Assembly: GCF_003316875.1 (NCBI RefSeq)
Contig: NZ_QMIL01000002.1
Span: forward strand, 641,660-705,659
Length of the DNA stretch: 64,000 bases
Source: Aliidiomarina celeris
GTDB taxonomy: Bacteria > Pseudomonadota > Gammaproteobacteria > Enterobacterales > Alteromonadaceae
Direction: 5' to 3'
This document shows positions 17,745 through 26,210 of this stretch, one piece after another. Position numbers and translations under genes: made by a program. The notes below the pieces were generated by a model. The model saw only the letters and a list, made by a program, of their open reading frames with translations. It did not search any database and was not told the origin of the DNA. Position 1 is the stretch's first letter. Each line of letters opens with the position of its first letter.

Positions 17745-18223
17745 GTGATTTTAGCCCTGAAGAAATAAACGAATTGCATTTAAAGCTCGGCATTTTAGGC
17801 GCTATCGACGTGGGTATTGTAGTGATTGATCGTGCCTTTGAAATTTCGATGTGGAACGACTTTATGGCCAATCATAGTGGCAAACGCCCTAGCCAAGTTC
17901 GTGGTCGCTCGCTGTTTGAAGTGGCGCCTGAAATTGAGCCCGACTGGTTTCGTCGTAAGGCAGAGCGCGCGTTTGAGCTGGCCAGTCGCTCGTTCATTAT
18001 TTGGGAACAGCGGCCATATTTGTTTCGCTTTCCGCAGTATCGGCCGGTTACAGGAACGTCGCCTTTCATGTACCAGAACGTAACCCTTTTGCCGCTGCAC
18101 GACACACGTGGGCGGGTAGAGCGGTTAGGCATCATTGTGTACGACGTTACCGACACCGCAGAGTCGGCGCGACAAGTAAAGAAAGCGGCACAATCAACGC
18201 CACCGCAATGGAAGGAGTTTTAG
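17741..18223 (+). CDS. PAS domain protein
   Basis: A 160-residue soluble protein that is essentially one PAS domain. The core begins with AIDVGIVVIDRAFEISMWNDFMANHSG (quoted here as two parts: AIDVGIVVIDRAF and EISMWNDFMANHSG) and ends with LPLHDTRGRVERLGIIVYDVTDTA. There is no kinase, cyclase or other output domain. The ATG overlaps the stop of the receiver-CheC gene by 4 bases, so the two are made together. I infer that it acts as a sensory or adaptor partner of that protein. The ligand is unknown. The next gene, tcdA, starts 3 bp downstream and may be co-transcribed without functional connection. Confidence 0.75.
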   Translation: MSDFSPEEINELHLKLGILGAIDVGIVVIDRAFEISMWNDFMANHSGKRPSQVRGRSLFEVAPEIEPDWFRRKAERAFELASRSFIIWEQRPYLFRFPQYRPVTGTSPFMYQNVTLLPLHDTRGRVERLGIIVYDVTDTAESARQVKKAAQSTPPQWKEF

Positions 18224-18226
18224 CCA

Positions 18227-19015
18227 ATGAGTGATTACGCACGTCGCTTTGGTGGTATTGAGCGGTTGTACGGGCGCAGCCAAGCACAGCATATTGAGCA
18301 GCTCCACCTTGCGGTGGCTGGCCTGGGCGGTGTAGGTTCATGGGCGGCGGAAGCCCTTGCGCGCTCTGGCGTTGGCGCACTAACCTTAATTGACATGGAC
18401 GACATTTGCTTGAGCAATATCAATCGTCAGTCGCACGCGCTTACCAGTACCGTCGGGCAACTGAAAACAGAAGTTATTGCAGCACGTTTGCAAGAGATTA
18501 ATCCGGCAATAAAGCTCACTATCGTGGACGACTTTATAAGGGCTGACGCGCCGGGCGCTGACTTACCTGAGAACCTCAATGGTATGCTCGATGCCATTGA
18601 TAGCTTGTCGGCAAAGGTAGCCATACTCGCTTGGTGTGTGCGTAATAAATTACCCGTGGTGACCACCGGCGGAGCGGGTGGGCAAATTGACCCTACTCAA
18701 ATTAAAGTGGCCGACGTAGCACGCGTGCAACAAGATCCGTTAATGGCCAAAGTACGCAACACTTTGCGCCGTAATCATGGTTTTTCGAGAAACCCCAAAC
18801 GAAAATTTGGGATTGATTGTGTGTATTCCGAAGAACAGTTGCGCTACCCCTTTGGCGATGGCGACGTGAGTTACGCGAAGCCTGGCGCCCAAGCTGCGCG
18901 GTTAGACTGCTCAACGGGTTTTGGCGCCTCGGTTATGGTCACGGGGAGCTTTGGCTTTTTCGCCGCCGCACAGCTCTTAAAACGCGTGCTGCCCAAGTAC
19001 CAGCCGCATTCATAA
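18227..19015 (+). CDS. tcdA: tRNA threonylcarbamoyladenosine dehydratase TcdA (CsdL)
   Basis: TcdA is an E1-like, ATP-dependent enzyme that cyclises t6A37 to ct6A in ANN-decoding tRNAs. The 262 residues show the nucleotide-binding AGLGGVGSWAAEALARSG (about 31-48), the LIDMDDICLSNINRQ segment (about 53-67) and the later RLDCSTGFGASVMVTGSFGF block. In E. coli it works with the CsdA-CsdE sulfur relay. Here csdE is the next gene, but convergent, and the two coding regions overlap by 6 bases. No csdA is present in the window. ATG start, 3 bp after the PAS gene. Confidence 0.92.
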   Translation: MSDYARRFGGIERLYGRSQAQHIEQLHLAVAGLGGVGSWAAEALARSGVGALTLIDMDDICLSNINRQSHALTSTVGQLKTEVIAARLQEINPAIKLTIVDDFIRADAPGADLPENLNGMLDAIDSLSAKVAILAWCVRNKLPVVTTGGAGGQIDPTQIKVADVARVQQDPLMAKVRNTLRRNHGFSRNPKRKFGIDCVYSEEQLRYPFGDGDVSYAKPGAQAARLDCSTGFGASVMVTGSFGFFAAAQLLKRVLPKYQPHS

Positions 19016-19432
19016 GGGGGGTGTTTCCGGGAGTTGTTCGCGTAAGGCAACAATGATTTGCCGTAAGCCGCTTGCTCGCGAGTCACTGATATGGTCGGCT
19101 AAACCGCAGCTTGTGAGCCATTGATTAAAGTTAAATGCGCGTACGAAAGCAACCGATTGGTGCTGCACTGGCGCCATGAGCACAATGAGCAGTGCACGAA
19201 TAAGCCGCGCATCGCTTTCTGTGGTGATAACCAGTGACTCAGGCGAACCCGAAACCTGTAGCCATACCTTAGATTGACAGCCGCTCACCTCAAAATTGCT
19301 GATTTTGATCTGCTCTATGGGCTTTAGCTCTTTTGCAATCAGCAAAAGCTCGCGATAACGCTGGTCCCAGCTCTGGGCGCGATTTAAACGTGATTGAAGT
19401 GCCGCAGCAGGTGGATTAGTTATTGATTTCAC
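19010..19432 (-). CDS. csdE: SufE/CsdE family sulfur acceptor protein
   Basis: A 140-residue SufE-fold protein. The sulfur-accepting cysteine is Cys52 in FEVSGCQSKVWL, and the C-terminal RASGLRQIIVALRE is typical. Proteins of this family take persulfide from a cysteine desulfurase (CsdA or SufS) and pass it on. I name it csdE because of its neighbour tcdA; sequence alone does not separate CsdE from SufE. The start is GTG with AGG ten bases upstream. The gene is convergent with tcdA and overlaps its last 6 bases. A nearby candidate sulfur donor is the short IscS at 26207, which is inference. Confidence 0.85.
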   Translation of the reverse strand: MKSITNPPAAALQSRLNRAQSWDQRYRELLLIAKELKPIEQIKISNFEVSGCQSKVWLQVSGSPESLVITTESDARLIRALLIVLMAPVQHQSVAFVRAFNFNQWLTSCGLADHISDSRASGLRQIIVALREQLPETPPL

Positions 19433-19454
19433 GTTAAAAAACCTAATGTTGCTG

Positions 19455-19521
19455 GGCTGTTTTAAACAGATGTAAGAAAACAGCCATGGTGGCTTGCAAG
19501 TTTAGTTGACACATTTGCAAG
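19455..19521 (+). promoter_or_regulatory. Nested inverted repeats upstream of etfBA
   Basis: The 197-bp gap before etfB holds two inverted repeats. GGCTGTTTT (19455-19463) pairs with AAAACAGCC (19477-19485), and CTTGCAA (19493-19499) with TTGCAAG (19515-19521). A TTGACA lies between the second pair (19506-19511) and a TATTAT at 19534-19539. The spacing of 22 is too long for a standard sigma-70 promoter, so the true elements are uncertain. The repeats are good candidates for a repressor site controlling the etf operon. Confidence 0.35.
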
Positions 19522-19629
19522 GAAATTTCGCGCTATTATAGCCCTTTGACTTGTGTGATGCAGGCAGCTTTTACATAATGTGTGGCGAAATGATTCCATT
19601 CCAAGACCTTGAGGATAAGGAAAGTAGTT

Positions 19630-20379
19630 ATGAAAATTTTGGTCGCGGTAAAGCGCGTGATTGATTACAACGTGAAAGTGCGCGTGAAGGCTGATCAGTC
19701 CGACGTTGATTTAAGCAACGTAAAAATGGCGTTGAACCCGTTTTGTGAAATTGCAGTGGAAGAAGCCGTGCGATTAAAAGAGCAAGGCGTGGCGGAAGAA
19801 GTTGTAGTGGTTTCGATTGGCCCGAAAGCCTGCCAAGAGCAAATTCGTACCGCGTTGGCGCTGGGTGCTGACCGAGGCATTCACATTGAAGCCGACGCGA
19901 TGCCAGACTCATTAGTGGTGGCAAAGCTCTTGCAAAAAGTGGTTGCCGAAGAAGCGCCGCAACTAGTGATTCTTGGTAAACAGTCAATCGACTCCGATAA
20001 TAACCAAACTGGGCAAATGCTGTCGGCACTTACCGACATGCCACAGGGTACCTTTGCGTCGGAAGTGAAAATTGACGGCGACAGTGTACAAGTTACCCGT
20101 GAAGTTGACGGCGGCCTGCAAACGGTAGCCTTAACCTTGCCGGCGATTGTAACCACAGACCTACGTTTGAATGAACCGCGCTATGCGTCATTGCCGAATA
20201 TTATGAAGGCAAAACGTAAACCACTCGACGTGAAAGCTGCAGCCGATTTCGGCATTGAGTTGGGCAGCAAAGTAAGCCTAGTAAAGGCAGAGCCGCCAGC
20301 AGAGCGCAGTGCAGGCGTGAAGGTAGCAGACGTAGCCGAGTTGGTTGAAAAGTTAAAGAATGAGGCGAAAGTACTATGA
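19630..20379 (+). CDS. etfB: Electron transfer flavoprotein subunit beta
   Basis: EtfB pairs with EtfA to carry electrons from acyl-CoA and other dehydrogenases to the quinone pool through ETF-ubiquinone oxidoreductase. The 249 residues start [20 protein letters not shown] and contain the AMP-binding region [20 protein letters not shown] and the recognition-loop type sequence [22 protein letters not shown] chose the ATG at 19630, behind AAGGA, rather than the in-frame alternative 21 bases upstream. etfA overlaps by 4 bases. No acyl-CoA dehydrogenase or ETF-QO gene is in the window. Confidence 0.95.
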   Translation: MKILVAVKRVIDYNVKVRVKADQSDVDLSNVKMALNPFCEIAVEEAVRLKEQGVAEEVVVVSIGPKACQEQIRTALALGADRGIHIEADAMPDSLVVAKLLQKVVAEEAPQLVILGKQSIDSDNNQTGQMLSALTDMPQGTFASEVKIDGDSVQVTREVDGGLQTVALTLPAIVTTDLRLNEPRYASLPNIMKAKRKPLDVKAAADFGIELGSKVSLVKAEPPAERSAGVKVADVAELVEKLKNEAKVL

Positions 20380-21308
20380 GCATTTTAGTTGTAGCAGAGC
20401 ACAACAATAGCACTTTAAATCCGGCCACGCTGAAAACCTTAACAGCAGCACAGGCCATGGGTGACGAAGTGCATGTATTGGTAGCCGGTGAGAATTGTGC
20501 TGCGGTTGCGAATGAAGTGGCTACAGCGGCCGGGGTGAGTAAAGTATTCTGTGCCGACAATGCTGCTTACGGGCACTTCTTGGCGGAAAATATTTCTGCC
20601 TTAGTTGCAGAGCTGGGTAAGGACTACAGCCATGTAGTAGCGCCTGCCACCACTACAGGCAAGAATTTTATGCCACGGGTGGCTGCACTTCTCGACGTGG
20701 CGCAGGTGTCGGATATTATTGCAGTGGAGTCGAGCGATACCTTCCGGCGGCCAATTTATGCCGGGAATGCAATTGCAACGGTAAAAAGCGACGACGGCAT
20801 TAAAGTTATTACTGTGCGTGCAACTGCATTCGATGCGGTAGCTGCCGAAGGTGGTTCTGCCAGCGTAGAAAATATTGATGCAGTGCATAATTCCAGCAAA
20901 GTGCGCTTTGTCGGTGAAGAGCTGGCCAAGAGTGAACGCCCTGACCTTACCGCTGCTCGAGTGGTGATTTCGGGTGGTCGCGGTATGCAAAACGGCGATA
21001 ACTTTAAACTACTCGACGGTATTGCCGACCAACTCGGTGCAGCAATTGGTGCGTCACGCGCCGCTGTTGACGCGGGCTTTGTGCCGAACGACATGCAAGT
21101 AGGCCAAACCGGCAAAATTGTTGCGCCGGAACTGTACATTGCCGTGGGTATTAGTGGCGCGATTCAGCACTTAGCGGGTATGAAAGACTCGAAAGTGATT
21201 GTTGCCATTAATAAAGATGAAGAAGCGCCGATTTTCCAAGTGGCAGATTATGGCTTGGTCGGCGATTTGTTTGATGTTTTACCGGAATTAGAAAAAGCGC
21301 TCTCGTAG
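20376..21308 (+). CDS. etfA: Electron transfer flavoprotein subunit alpha
   Basis: EtfA binds the FAD of the ETF heterodimer. The 310 residues show the N-terminal EtfAB-like domain (to about 185) and the C-terminal FAD-binding domain with [51 protein letters not shown] and [19 protein letters not shown]. The ATG overlaps the etfB stop (ATGA), the usual coupling for this pair. The stop codon lies in the loop of an intrinsic terminator, so the operon ends here. Confidence 0.96.
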   Translation: MSILVVAEHNNSTLNPATLKTLTAAQAMGDEVHVLVAGENCAAVANEVATAAGVSKVFCADNAAYGHFLAENISALVAELGKDYSHVVAPATTTGKNFMPRVAALLDVAQVSDIIAVESSDTFRRPIYAGNAIATVKSDDGIKVITVRATAFDAVAAEGGSASVENIDAVHNSSKVRFVGEELAKSERPDLTAARVVISGGRGMQNGDNFKLLDGIADQLGAAIGASRAAVDAGFVPNDMQVGQTGKIVAPELYIAVGISGAIQHLAGMKDSKVIVAINKDEEAPIFQVADYGLVGDLFDVLPELEKALS

Positions 21309-21318
21309 AGCGCTTTTT
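21292..21318 (+). terminator. Intrinsic terminator of etfBA
   Basis: An 11-bp perfect stem, AAAAAGCGCTC with GAGCGCTTTTT, around the loop TCGTA. The etfA stop codon is in the loop and second arm. The T-run of the second arm completes a standard rho-independent terminator. Confidence 0.85.
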
Positions 21319-21527
21319 ATTTCCTCACACTAGTGCGTGACAAGCGGGTAATGGGTCTGCTAACCTGCTTTCATAAAAAATACAGCAACAAGAAATATAC
21401 AAATAAACAAAAATTTATGTTTGAATGAGGAAAGACTTGCGCTTGCGCGATCAATCAGACATGATTTTTGAAAAATTATTAGCCAGGGACTCCCGTTCCG
21501 GGTAACGCAGGATAGGTGGCAACAACA

Positions 21528-23336
21528 ATGAAAAAAATGACATCTGTGTTCAAAAAACTACCTCTCGCTTCGGCAGTAGCTTTAGCAGTAGCTCTACCAA
21601 GCGCGAATGCAGCGACCTTTAATGTTGGGCCGCTCAATGTTCAATTCGACTCAACCTTCTCGCTAGGTGCAACTTGGCGTATGGAAGATCAAGACCCACG
21701 GGTTTTACACCCGGGCAACTTCCCAGGGGGCGGTGGTCAGTCGGGGGTAGCCGACGACGGTAACTTGAACTTCGACAAAGGCGATATGACGTCGTTTGTA
21801 TTCCGCGGTATTCACGACATCAACATTACCGGCAGCGGTAACACCGGTGCCTTTATTCGTTTTAATTATTGGTACGACGATGTGTTGGAAAATGCCAACG
21901 TAAACCATGGTCATACTGCCAATAATTACACGCCAAATGCGCGCTTAAATACCGACGCGTTCGACCCCTATGCTCGGGGTACGGGCTCAAATTTATTAGA
22001 CGCGTTCATTTACACCAGTTTTGATCTTGGCTCTATGCCGGTTGATTTACGGGTTGGCCGCCAAGTACTGAGCTGGGGTGAAAGTACCTTTATTGTGAAT
22101 GGTATTAACTCCATTAACCCAGCCGACGTAAACGCATTGCGCCGTCCCGGTGCTGAATTACGCGACGCATTGCTGCCTGTAGGTATGGTGAGTTTATCGA
22201 TGGGCTTAACCGACACTCTGAGCTTCGACGCTTTTGCCATGTACGAGTGGGATAACACCAAACTGGACGGTTGCGGTACTTTCTTTTCGTCGGTTGATAT
22301 CTTAGGTGGACCGGGCTGTAACAAAGTAACCTTGAACCCAACGGTTGGTGCAAACACCACGCTCAGTGACGGTGAGTCGGTAGACGCGGGTGTTTACGTT
22401 GCCCGTGCGCAAGACGACGAAGCGAGTGACAGCGGCCAATTCGGTGTGTCTTTCCGTTACTATTCTATGAATCTTGATACCGAATTCGGTTTTTACTACC
22501 TGAATGTGCACAATACGGCGCCTATTATCTCGGCGTACGACTGGCGCACCACGGAAATTAGTAACAACGTAGTGTCAACTTTAGGCCCGCAATACTTCCT
22601 GGAGTGGCCAGAAGACAATGAAATTTTTGGTGTGAGCTTTAGTACAACGCTTGGTGCATGGTCGTGGGCTGGTGAAGTAAGCTATCGCCCAGCGCAAGCA
22701 GTGCAAATCAACACCACTGAAATTTTAACCGCTGGTTTGCAGCCGAACGTACCGAGCTCATTTATGGTGCGTATCGACGAAGCACGCCCGAACGGTATTC
22801 CAGAAGGAAACCGGGCACGTGGTTATGAAGAACTGGAAGTTTGGCAAGCACAGTCAACTTTTATTAACTTCTTTGATCAGGTTATGGGTGCGCAGCGCTT
22901 AACCTTCATTGGTGAAATTGCAGTGAGCCATGTGGCCGATCTACCGAGCTTAGACGTACAACGTTTTGGTCGTAACCCGGTATACGGCAAGTGCTTAACC
23001 GGAGCCGATTTAGGCAATCCAGGCGGCGCAAACACCAACTGTGAAGGTTTTGTTACCAGCACTTCTTGGGGTTACCGTACCCGCTTAGTTTGGGAATATT
23101 CGAACGCCTTTATGGGTTGGAACTTGAACCCAGCCATTGCCTTCGGTCATGACGTGAAAGGATATTCACCAAATACCAACTTTATTGAAGGTCGCCGTAA
23201 CTTAGGCTTTATCCTCGACGGTAACTACTTGAGCCGTTACGGCTTCTCAGTATCGTATACTCGCTATGACGGTGCCGATTACGATCCAACACAAGACCGT
23301 GACTTTGTTTCAGCGAGCTTCTCACTCTCGTTCTAA
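21528..23336 (+). CDS. DUF1302 family outer-membrane protein
   Basis: A 602-residue exported protein. A signal peptide of about 28 residues ends in PSANA; the mature part starts ATFNVGPLNVQFDSTFSLGATWR, which is typical of DUF1302 (split here: ATFNVGPLNV and QFDSTFSLGATWR). Alternating beta-strand patterns run throughout, and the chain ends in an aromatic strand (FVSASFSLSF), the outer-membrane beta-barrel assembly signal. Function is unproven; the family often pairs with DUF1329 and is linked to hydrocarbon or lipid metabolism in marine bacteria. No DUF1329 gene is next to it here. I chose the ATG at 21528 for its compact signal peptide; a GTG lies 12 bases upstream. It has its own 3' terminator. 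Confidence 0.82.
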   Translation: MKKMTSVFKKLPLASAVALAVALPSANAATFNVGPLNVQFDSTFSLGATWRMEDQDPRVLHPGNFPGGGGQSGVADDGNLNFDKGDMTSFVFRGIHDINITGSGNTGAFIRFNYWYDDVLENANVNHGHTANNYTPNARLNTDAFDPYARGTGSNLLDAFIYTSFDLGSMPVDLRVGRQVLSWGESTFIVNGINSINPADVNALRRPGAELRDALLPVGMVSLSMGLTDTLSFDAFAMYEWDNTKLDGCGTFFSSVDILGGPGCNKVTLNPTVGANTTLSDGESVDAGVYVARAQDDEASDSGQFGVSFRYYSMNLDTEFGFYYLNVHNTAPIISAYDWRTTEISNNVVSTLGPQYFLEWPEDNEIFGVSFSTTLGAWSWAGEVSYRPAQAVQINTTEILTAGLQPNVPSSFMVRIDEARPNGIPEGNRARGYEELEVWQAQSTFINFFDQVMGAQRLTFIGEIAVSHVADLPSLDVQRFGRNPVYGKCLTGADLGNPGGANTNCEGFVTSTSWGYRTRLVWEYSNAFMGWNLNPAIAFGHDVKGYSPNTNFIEGRRNLGFILDGNYLSRYGFSVSYTRYDGADYDPTQDRDFVSASFSLSF

Positions 23337-23354
23337 GCAACGGCAACTCAGTTT

Positions 23355-23382
23355 AAAAGGTCAGCTTCGGCTGGCCTTTTTT
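23355..23382 (+). terminator. Intrinsic terminator of the DUF1302 gene
   Basis: Stem AAAAGGTCAGC with GCTGGCCTTTT (one T-G wobble) around the stable loop TTCG, followed by more T residues. It starts 19 bases after the stop codon. Confidence 0.85.
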
Positions 23383-23447
23383 ATAGGAATTTTTGGTCTG
23401 CTTACGGCCACTTTTAAACAAGCGAATATGAAAGCGAGTAAGATGAA

Positions 23448-24149
23448 ATGGAAGGTCAAAACTGGCGACATTACTTAATTGCGCAAGGATTTCCCGAGGC
23501 GTGGCTGCCGGCGCTTAATGGCGAATTACAAACGCACTTAGGCACACTCTTGCAGGAACTTGCGCGTCGCCGTGAGCAAGGTGAAATTATTTATCCTGCT
23601 GAGCCCGATATCTTTAACGCGCTGCGGGCGACGCCTCCTGAAGCAACGCGGGTGGTCATTCTTGGCCAAGATCCTTACCACCAAGCGGGCCAAGCCCATG
23701 GCTTTGCCTTTTCTGTTCCCAAAGGCATTAAGCCTCCGCCCTCGTTGGTTAATATTTACAAGAGCATTGCTAGCGACTTTAGTAACTTTATACCACCGCA
23801 GCATGGCTGTTTAACGCCGTGGGCTGAGCAGGGGGTGTTGTTGCTCAATACCTCGCTAACGGTAAGCGCAGGCGCGGCTGGCTCGCACTGCCGTATGGGT
23901 TGGCAGGTTATTACGGAAGCACTGCTGGCCTATGTGGCGAAAATGCAACCCTTGGTGTTTGTACTCTGGGGCAAGCATGCTCAAAAAGCCGTAGAAAGAA
24001 TTAACCTAACTGAGCACAAGGTGCTTGCGGGTGTTCATCCATCGCCACTGTCGGCCTATCGCGGCTTCTTTAACCAGCACGACTTTAAGAAAATTAATGA
24101 AGCCCTACAGCAGCGCGGTGATGCGGCAATTGATTGGAATTTGAGTTGA
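23448..24149 (+). CDS. ung: Uracil-DNA glycosylase
   Basis: Ung removes uracil from DNA as the first step of base excision repair. The 233 residues contain the water-activating loop VVILGQDPYHQAGQAHG (catalytic Asp in GQDPYH), the PPPSLVNIYKSI segment, LLLNTSLTV, and the minor-groove loop HPSPLSAYRGFF. These assign family 1 UDG without doubt. The start is ATG; an AAAGCGAGTAAGATGAA leader gives only a moderate ribosome binding site. It stands alone between two terminator-bounded genes. Confidence 0.95.
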   Translation: MEGQNWRHYLIAQGFPEAWLPALNGELQTHLGTLLQELARRREQGEIIYPAEPDIFNALRATPPEATRVVILGQDPYHQAGQAHGFAFSVPKGIKPPPSLVNIYKSIASDFSNFIPPQHGCLTPWAEQGVLLLNTSLTVSAGAAGSHCRMGWQVITEALLAYVAKMQPLVFVLWGKHAQKAVERINLTEHKVLAGVHPSPLSAYRGFFNQHDFKKINEALQQRGDAAIDWNLS

Positions 24150-24177
24150 TTTGTTAATATTAATGAAACATAAATCT

Positions 24178-24205
24178 TTTACTGTTTGAGCGAATGTGAT
24201 AAAAC
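24178..24205 (+). promoter_or_regulatory. Candidate promoter of the DUF3545 gene
   Basis: TTTACT (24178-24183) and TAAAAC (24200-24205) are separated by 16 bp, upstream of the strong ribosome binding site AAGGAGG of the DUF3545 gene. Matches to consensus are partial. Confidence 0.35.
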
Positions 24206-24255
24206 GTTCTTGCGCTAAGCAATAACAATAAAGCTATTATAACAAGGAGGATCCT

Positions 24256-24426
24256 ATGGACCACTCTGAAGAGCTTACACACGTAGCTGAAAAATCGAAC
24301 AAAAGCCGCGCTGCAAAACGTAAATGGCGTGAAATCGAAGCACTCAAGGAGCGTCATCGTTTGCGTAAGGAACTTGAAGACATCGACTATTGTTATGAAT
24401 GCGAACTGGAAGAATTAGAGTTTTAA
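24256..24426 (+). CDS. DUF3545 family small protein
   Basis: A 56-residue charged protein. The basic first half (SNKSRAAKRKWREIEALKERHRL, i.e. SNKSRAAKRKWR then EIEALKERHRL) and acidic end (YCYECELEELEF) match the short DUF3545 family of Vibrio, Shewanella and other Alteromonadales. It is predicted to be helical. No function is known. The Shine-Dalgarno sequence AAGGAGG five bases before the ATG is among the strongest in the window, which suggests high expression. A perfect 15-bp terminator follows directly. Confidence 0.85.
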   Translation: MDHSEELTHVAEKSNKSRAAKRKWREIEALKERHRLRKELEDIDYCYECELEELEF

Positions 24427-24430
24427 AATA

Positions 24431-24466
24431 ACAAAACGCCGACCCTAGGGTCGGCGTTTTGTTTTC
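24431..24466. terminator. Strong bidirectional terminator
   Basis: The arms ACAAAACGCCGACCC and GGGTCGGCGTTTTGT pair perfectly over 15 bp, followed by TTTT on the plus strand and flanked by A/T-rich sequence on the other side. It separates the plus-strand DUF3545 gene from the convergent suhB, 27 bases past the suhB stop, and can serve both. Confidence 0.9.
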
Positions 24467-24492
24467 TAACTCTTGCGGCGGAAGCTATTTGC

Positions 24493-25296
24493 CTAGCTAA
24501 GCATCGCTTTCGGTAATTCTTTGCGCATGCGAATAAGCATGGGTTGAATTACTTTCTGGTTGGCAGCGACAATATTTCCGGTGGCGTGGTAGTTCATGTC
24601 GCCGGCGAAGTCGGTTACCATGCCGCCCGACTCTTTAACTAACAACGCGCCTGCCATAGTGTCCCAAGGTTTCAAGCCCGCTTCCCAATAGCCGTCGAGG
24701 CGCCCGCATGCCACGTAAGCAAGGTCGAGTGCGGCAGAGCCCGCGCGACGAATATCGGCGACTTCTTCGAAGTAGGCGTTAAAAACTTTTTGGTACTCAG
24801 GAAGTATGTGCTTCATGCGGAACGGAAACCCTGTGGCCAACAAGCAGCCTTCAAGGTTTTTTGCCGCGCTTACGCGCATACGAAAGCCGTTAAGCTGTGC
24901 GCCGGCACCGCGGCTAGCGGTAAATAAGTCGTCGCGCATTGGGTCGTATACCACGGCGTGGTGCGTTACGCCTTTTACATTGAGCGCAATAGATACACAA
25001 AAATGAGGAATGCCACGCATAAAGTTGGTGGTGCCGTCGAGTGGGTCGATAACCCATTGGTAATCAGCATCGCTGCCTTCCTGAAGGCCAGATTCTTCGG
25101 CAAGAATACTGTGTTTCGGGTAACTTTTGCGAAGCGTTGCAATGATTGCCGCTTCGGCTGCTTTGTCGACATTGGTCACGAAATCGTGCAGAGATTTCGA
25201 TTCAATTTCAAGCAGTTGAGGGTTTTCATAAGCTTTCGCAATGACTTTTCCGGCCGCGCGCGCTGCGCGCACCGCTATATTTAACATAGCGTGCAT
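24493..25296 (-). CDS. suhB: Inositol-1-monophosphatase SuhB
   Basis: SuhB is a Mg-dependent inositol monophosphatase that also joins rRNA transcription antitermination complexes in E. coli. The 267 residues start MHAMLNIAVRAARAAG, nearly as in E. coli. Metal and substrate motifs present are LAEESG (about 66-71), WVIDPLDGTTNFMRGIPHF (about 82-100) and the C-terminal WEAGLKPWDTMAGALLVKESGG. ATG start. It is divergent from trmJ across 155 bp, an arrangement conserved in Gammaproteobacteria. Confidence 0.95.
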   Translation of the reverse strand: MHAMLNIAVRAARAAGKVIAKAYENPQLLEIESKSLHDFVTNVDKAAEAAIIATLRKSYPKHSILAEESGLQEGSDADYQWVIDPLDGTTNFMRGIPHFCVSIALNVKGVTHHAVVYDPMRDDLFTASRGAGAQLNGFRMRVSAAKNLEGCLLATGFPFRMKHILPEYQKVFNAYFEEVADIRRAGSAALDLAYVACGRLDGYWEAGLKPWDTMAGALLVKESGGMVTDFAGDMNYHATGNIVAANQKVIQPMLIRMRKELPKAMLS

Positions 25297-25451
25297 GTGC
25301 TGATTCCTGTGATGGCAAAGAACGTAAAAACGGCGCGAATTATAATCAATTTTCGGGTTTTACGCAATGCCTCGGCAGCGCGCGCTTGTATTGGAGCAAA
25401 AAGCGCCTTCTGTGGTAGCATTGCTCAGTTTTTCTTAAGGGTGTTTTTTTC

Positions 25452-26210
25452 ATGTTAGACAATGTTCGAATTGTACTGGTGAATACGTCGGATCAACGCA
25501 ATATTGGTTCGGCGGCGCGTGCTATGAAAACCATGGGTATTACCGATTTAGTGCTGGTGGCACCCGAGGAGCAGCCGGAAGGTAAAGCTCATGCGCTCTC
25601 GGCCGGCGCGAGCGACGTACTGGCGAATGCACGCCAAGTAGCAACGTTGCAAGAAGCAATTGCCGATTGTGGCTTAGTGCTGGCGACCAGCGCCCGCAGC
25701 CGAACGTTGGATTGGCCGATGGTAACGCCGCGTGAAGCGGGGCAAAAAGTGGTGCACGAGGGTCGCGCTGCAAAAGTCGCCTTAGTGTTTGGTCGCGAAG
25801 CAAGCGGGCTCACCAACGAAGAGTTGCAAATGAGTCAGTTCCATACGCATATTCCGGCCAACCCCGAATATAGCTCGTTAAACTTGGCCATGGCGGTGCA
25901 AACCTTGTGCTATGAAGTGCGCATGGCGTTTCTTGCTACTCAACAAGAAAACACGCCTGCCGAAGCGCCGTTAGCGGAGAGCTATCCTGAATCGAAGGAT
26001 CTAGAGAGTTTTTACGCGCATCTCGAACGCACGCTTACGGTGTCGGGCTTTATTATTCGAAAACACCCTGGGCAAATTATGAATAAACTGCGCCGATTAT
26101 TTACCCGCGCGCGCCCAGACCGCAACGAGCTAAATATTCTGCGTGGTGTTCTTGCCGCGTTTGAGCGAGCAGCAACAACACCCAATAAGAAGGAGAAGAA
26201 CAACCCATGA
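25452..26210 (+). CDS. trmJ: tRNA (cytidine/uridine-2'-O)-methyltransferase TrmJ
   Basis: TrmJ methylates the ribose of nucleotide 32 in the anticodon loop of several tRNAs. The 252 residues show the SPOUT knot motifs: [20 protein letters not shown] near the N-terminus, [15 protein letters not shown] (about 114-128) and the knot-closing [19 protein letters not shown] (about 139-157). The C-terminal extension (about 175-250) is the helical TrmJ-specific part. The stop overlaps the iscS start by 4 bases. In relatives iscR usually comes next; here it is missing. Confidence 0.94.
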   Translation: MLDNVRIVLVNTSDQRNIGSAARAMKTMGITDLVLVAPEEQPEGKAHALSAGASDVLANARQVATLQEAIADCGLVLATSARSRTLDWPMVTPREAGQKVVHEGRAAKVALVFGREASGLTNEELQMSQFHTHIPANPEYSSLNLAMAVQTLCYEVRMAFLATQQENTPAEAPLAESYPESKDLESFYAHLERTLTVSGFIIRKHPGQIMNKLRRLFTRARPDRNELNILRGVLAAFERAATTPNKKEKNNP

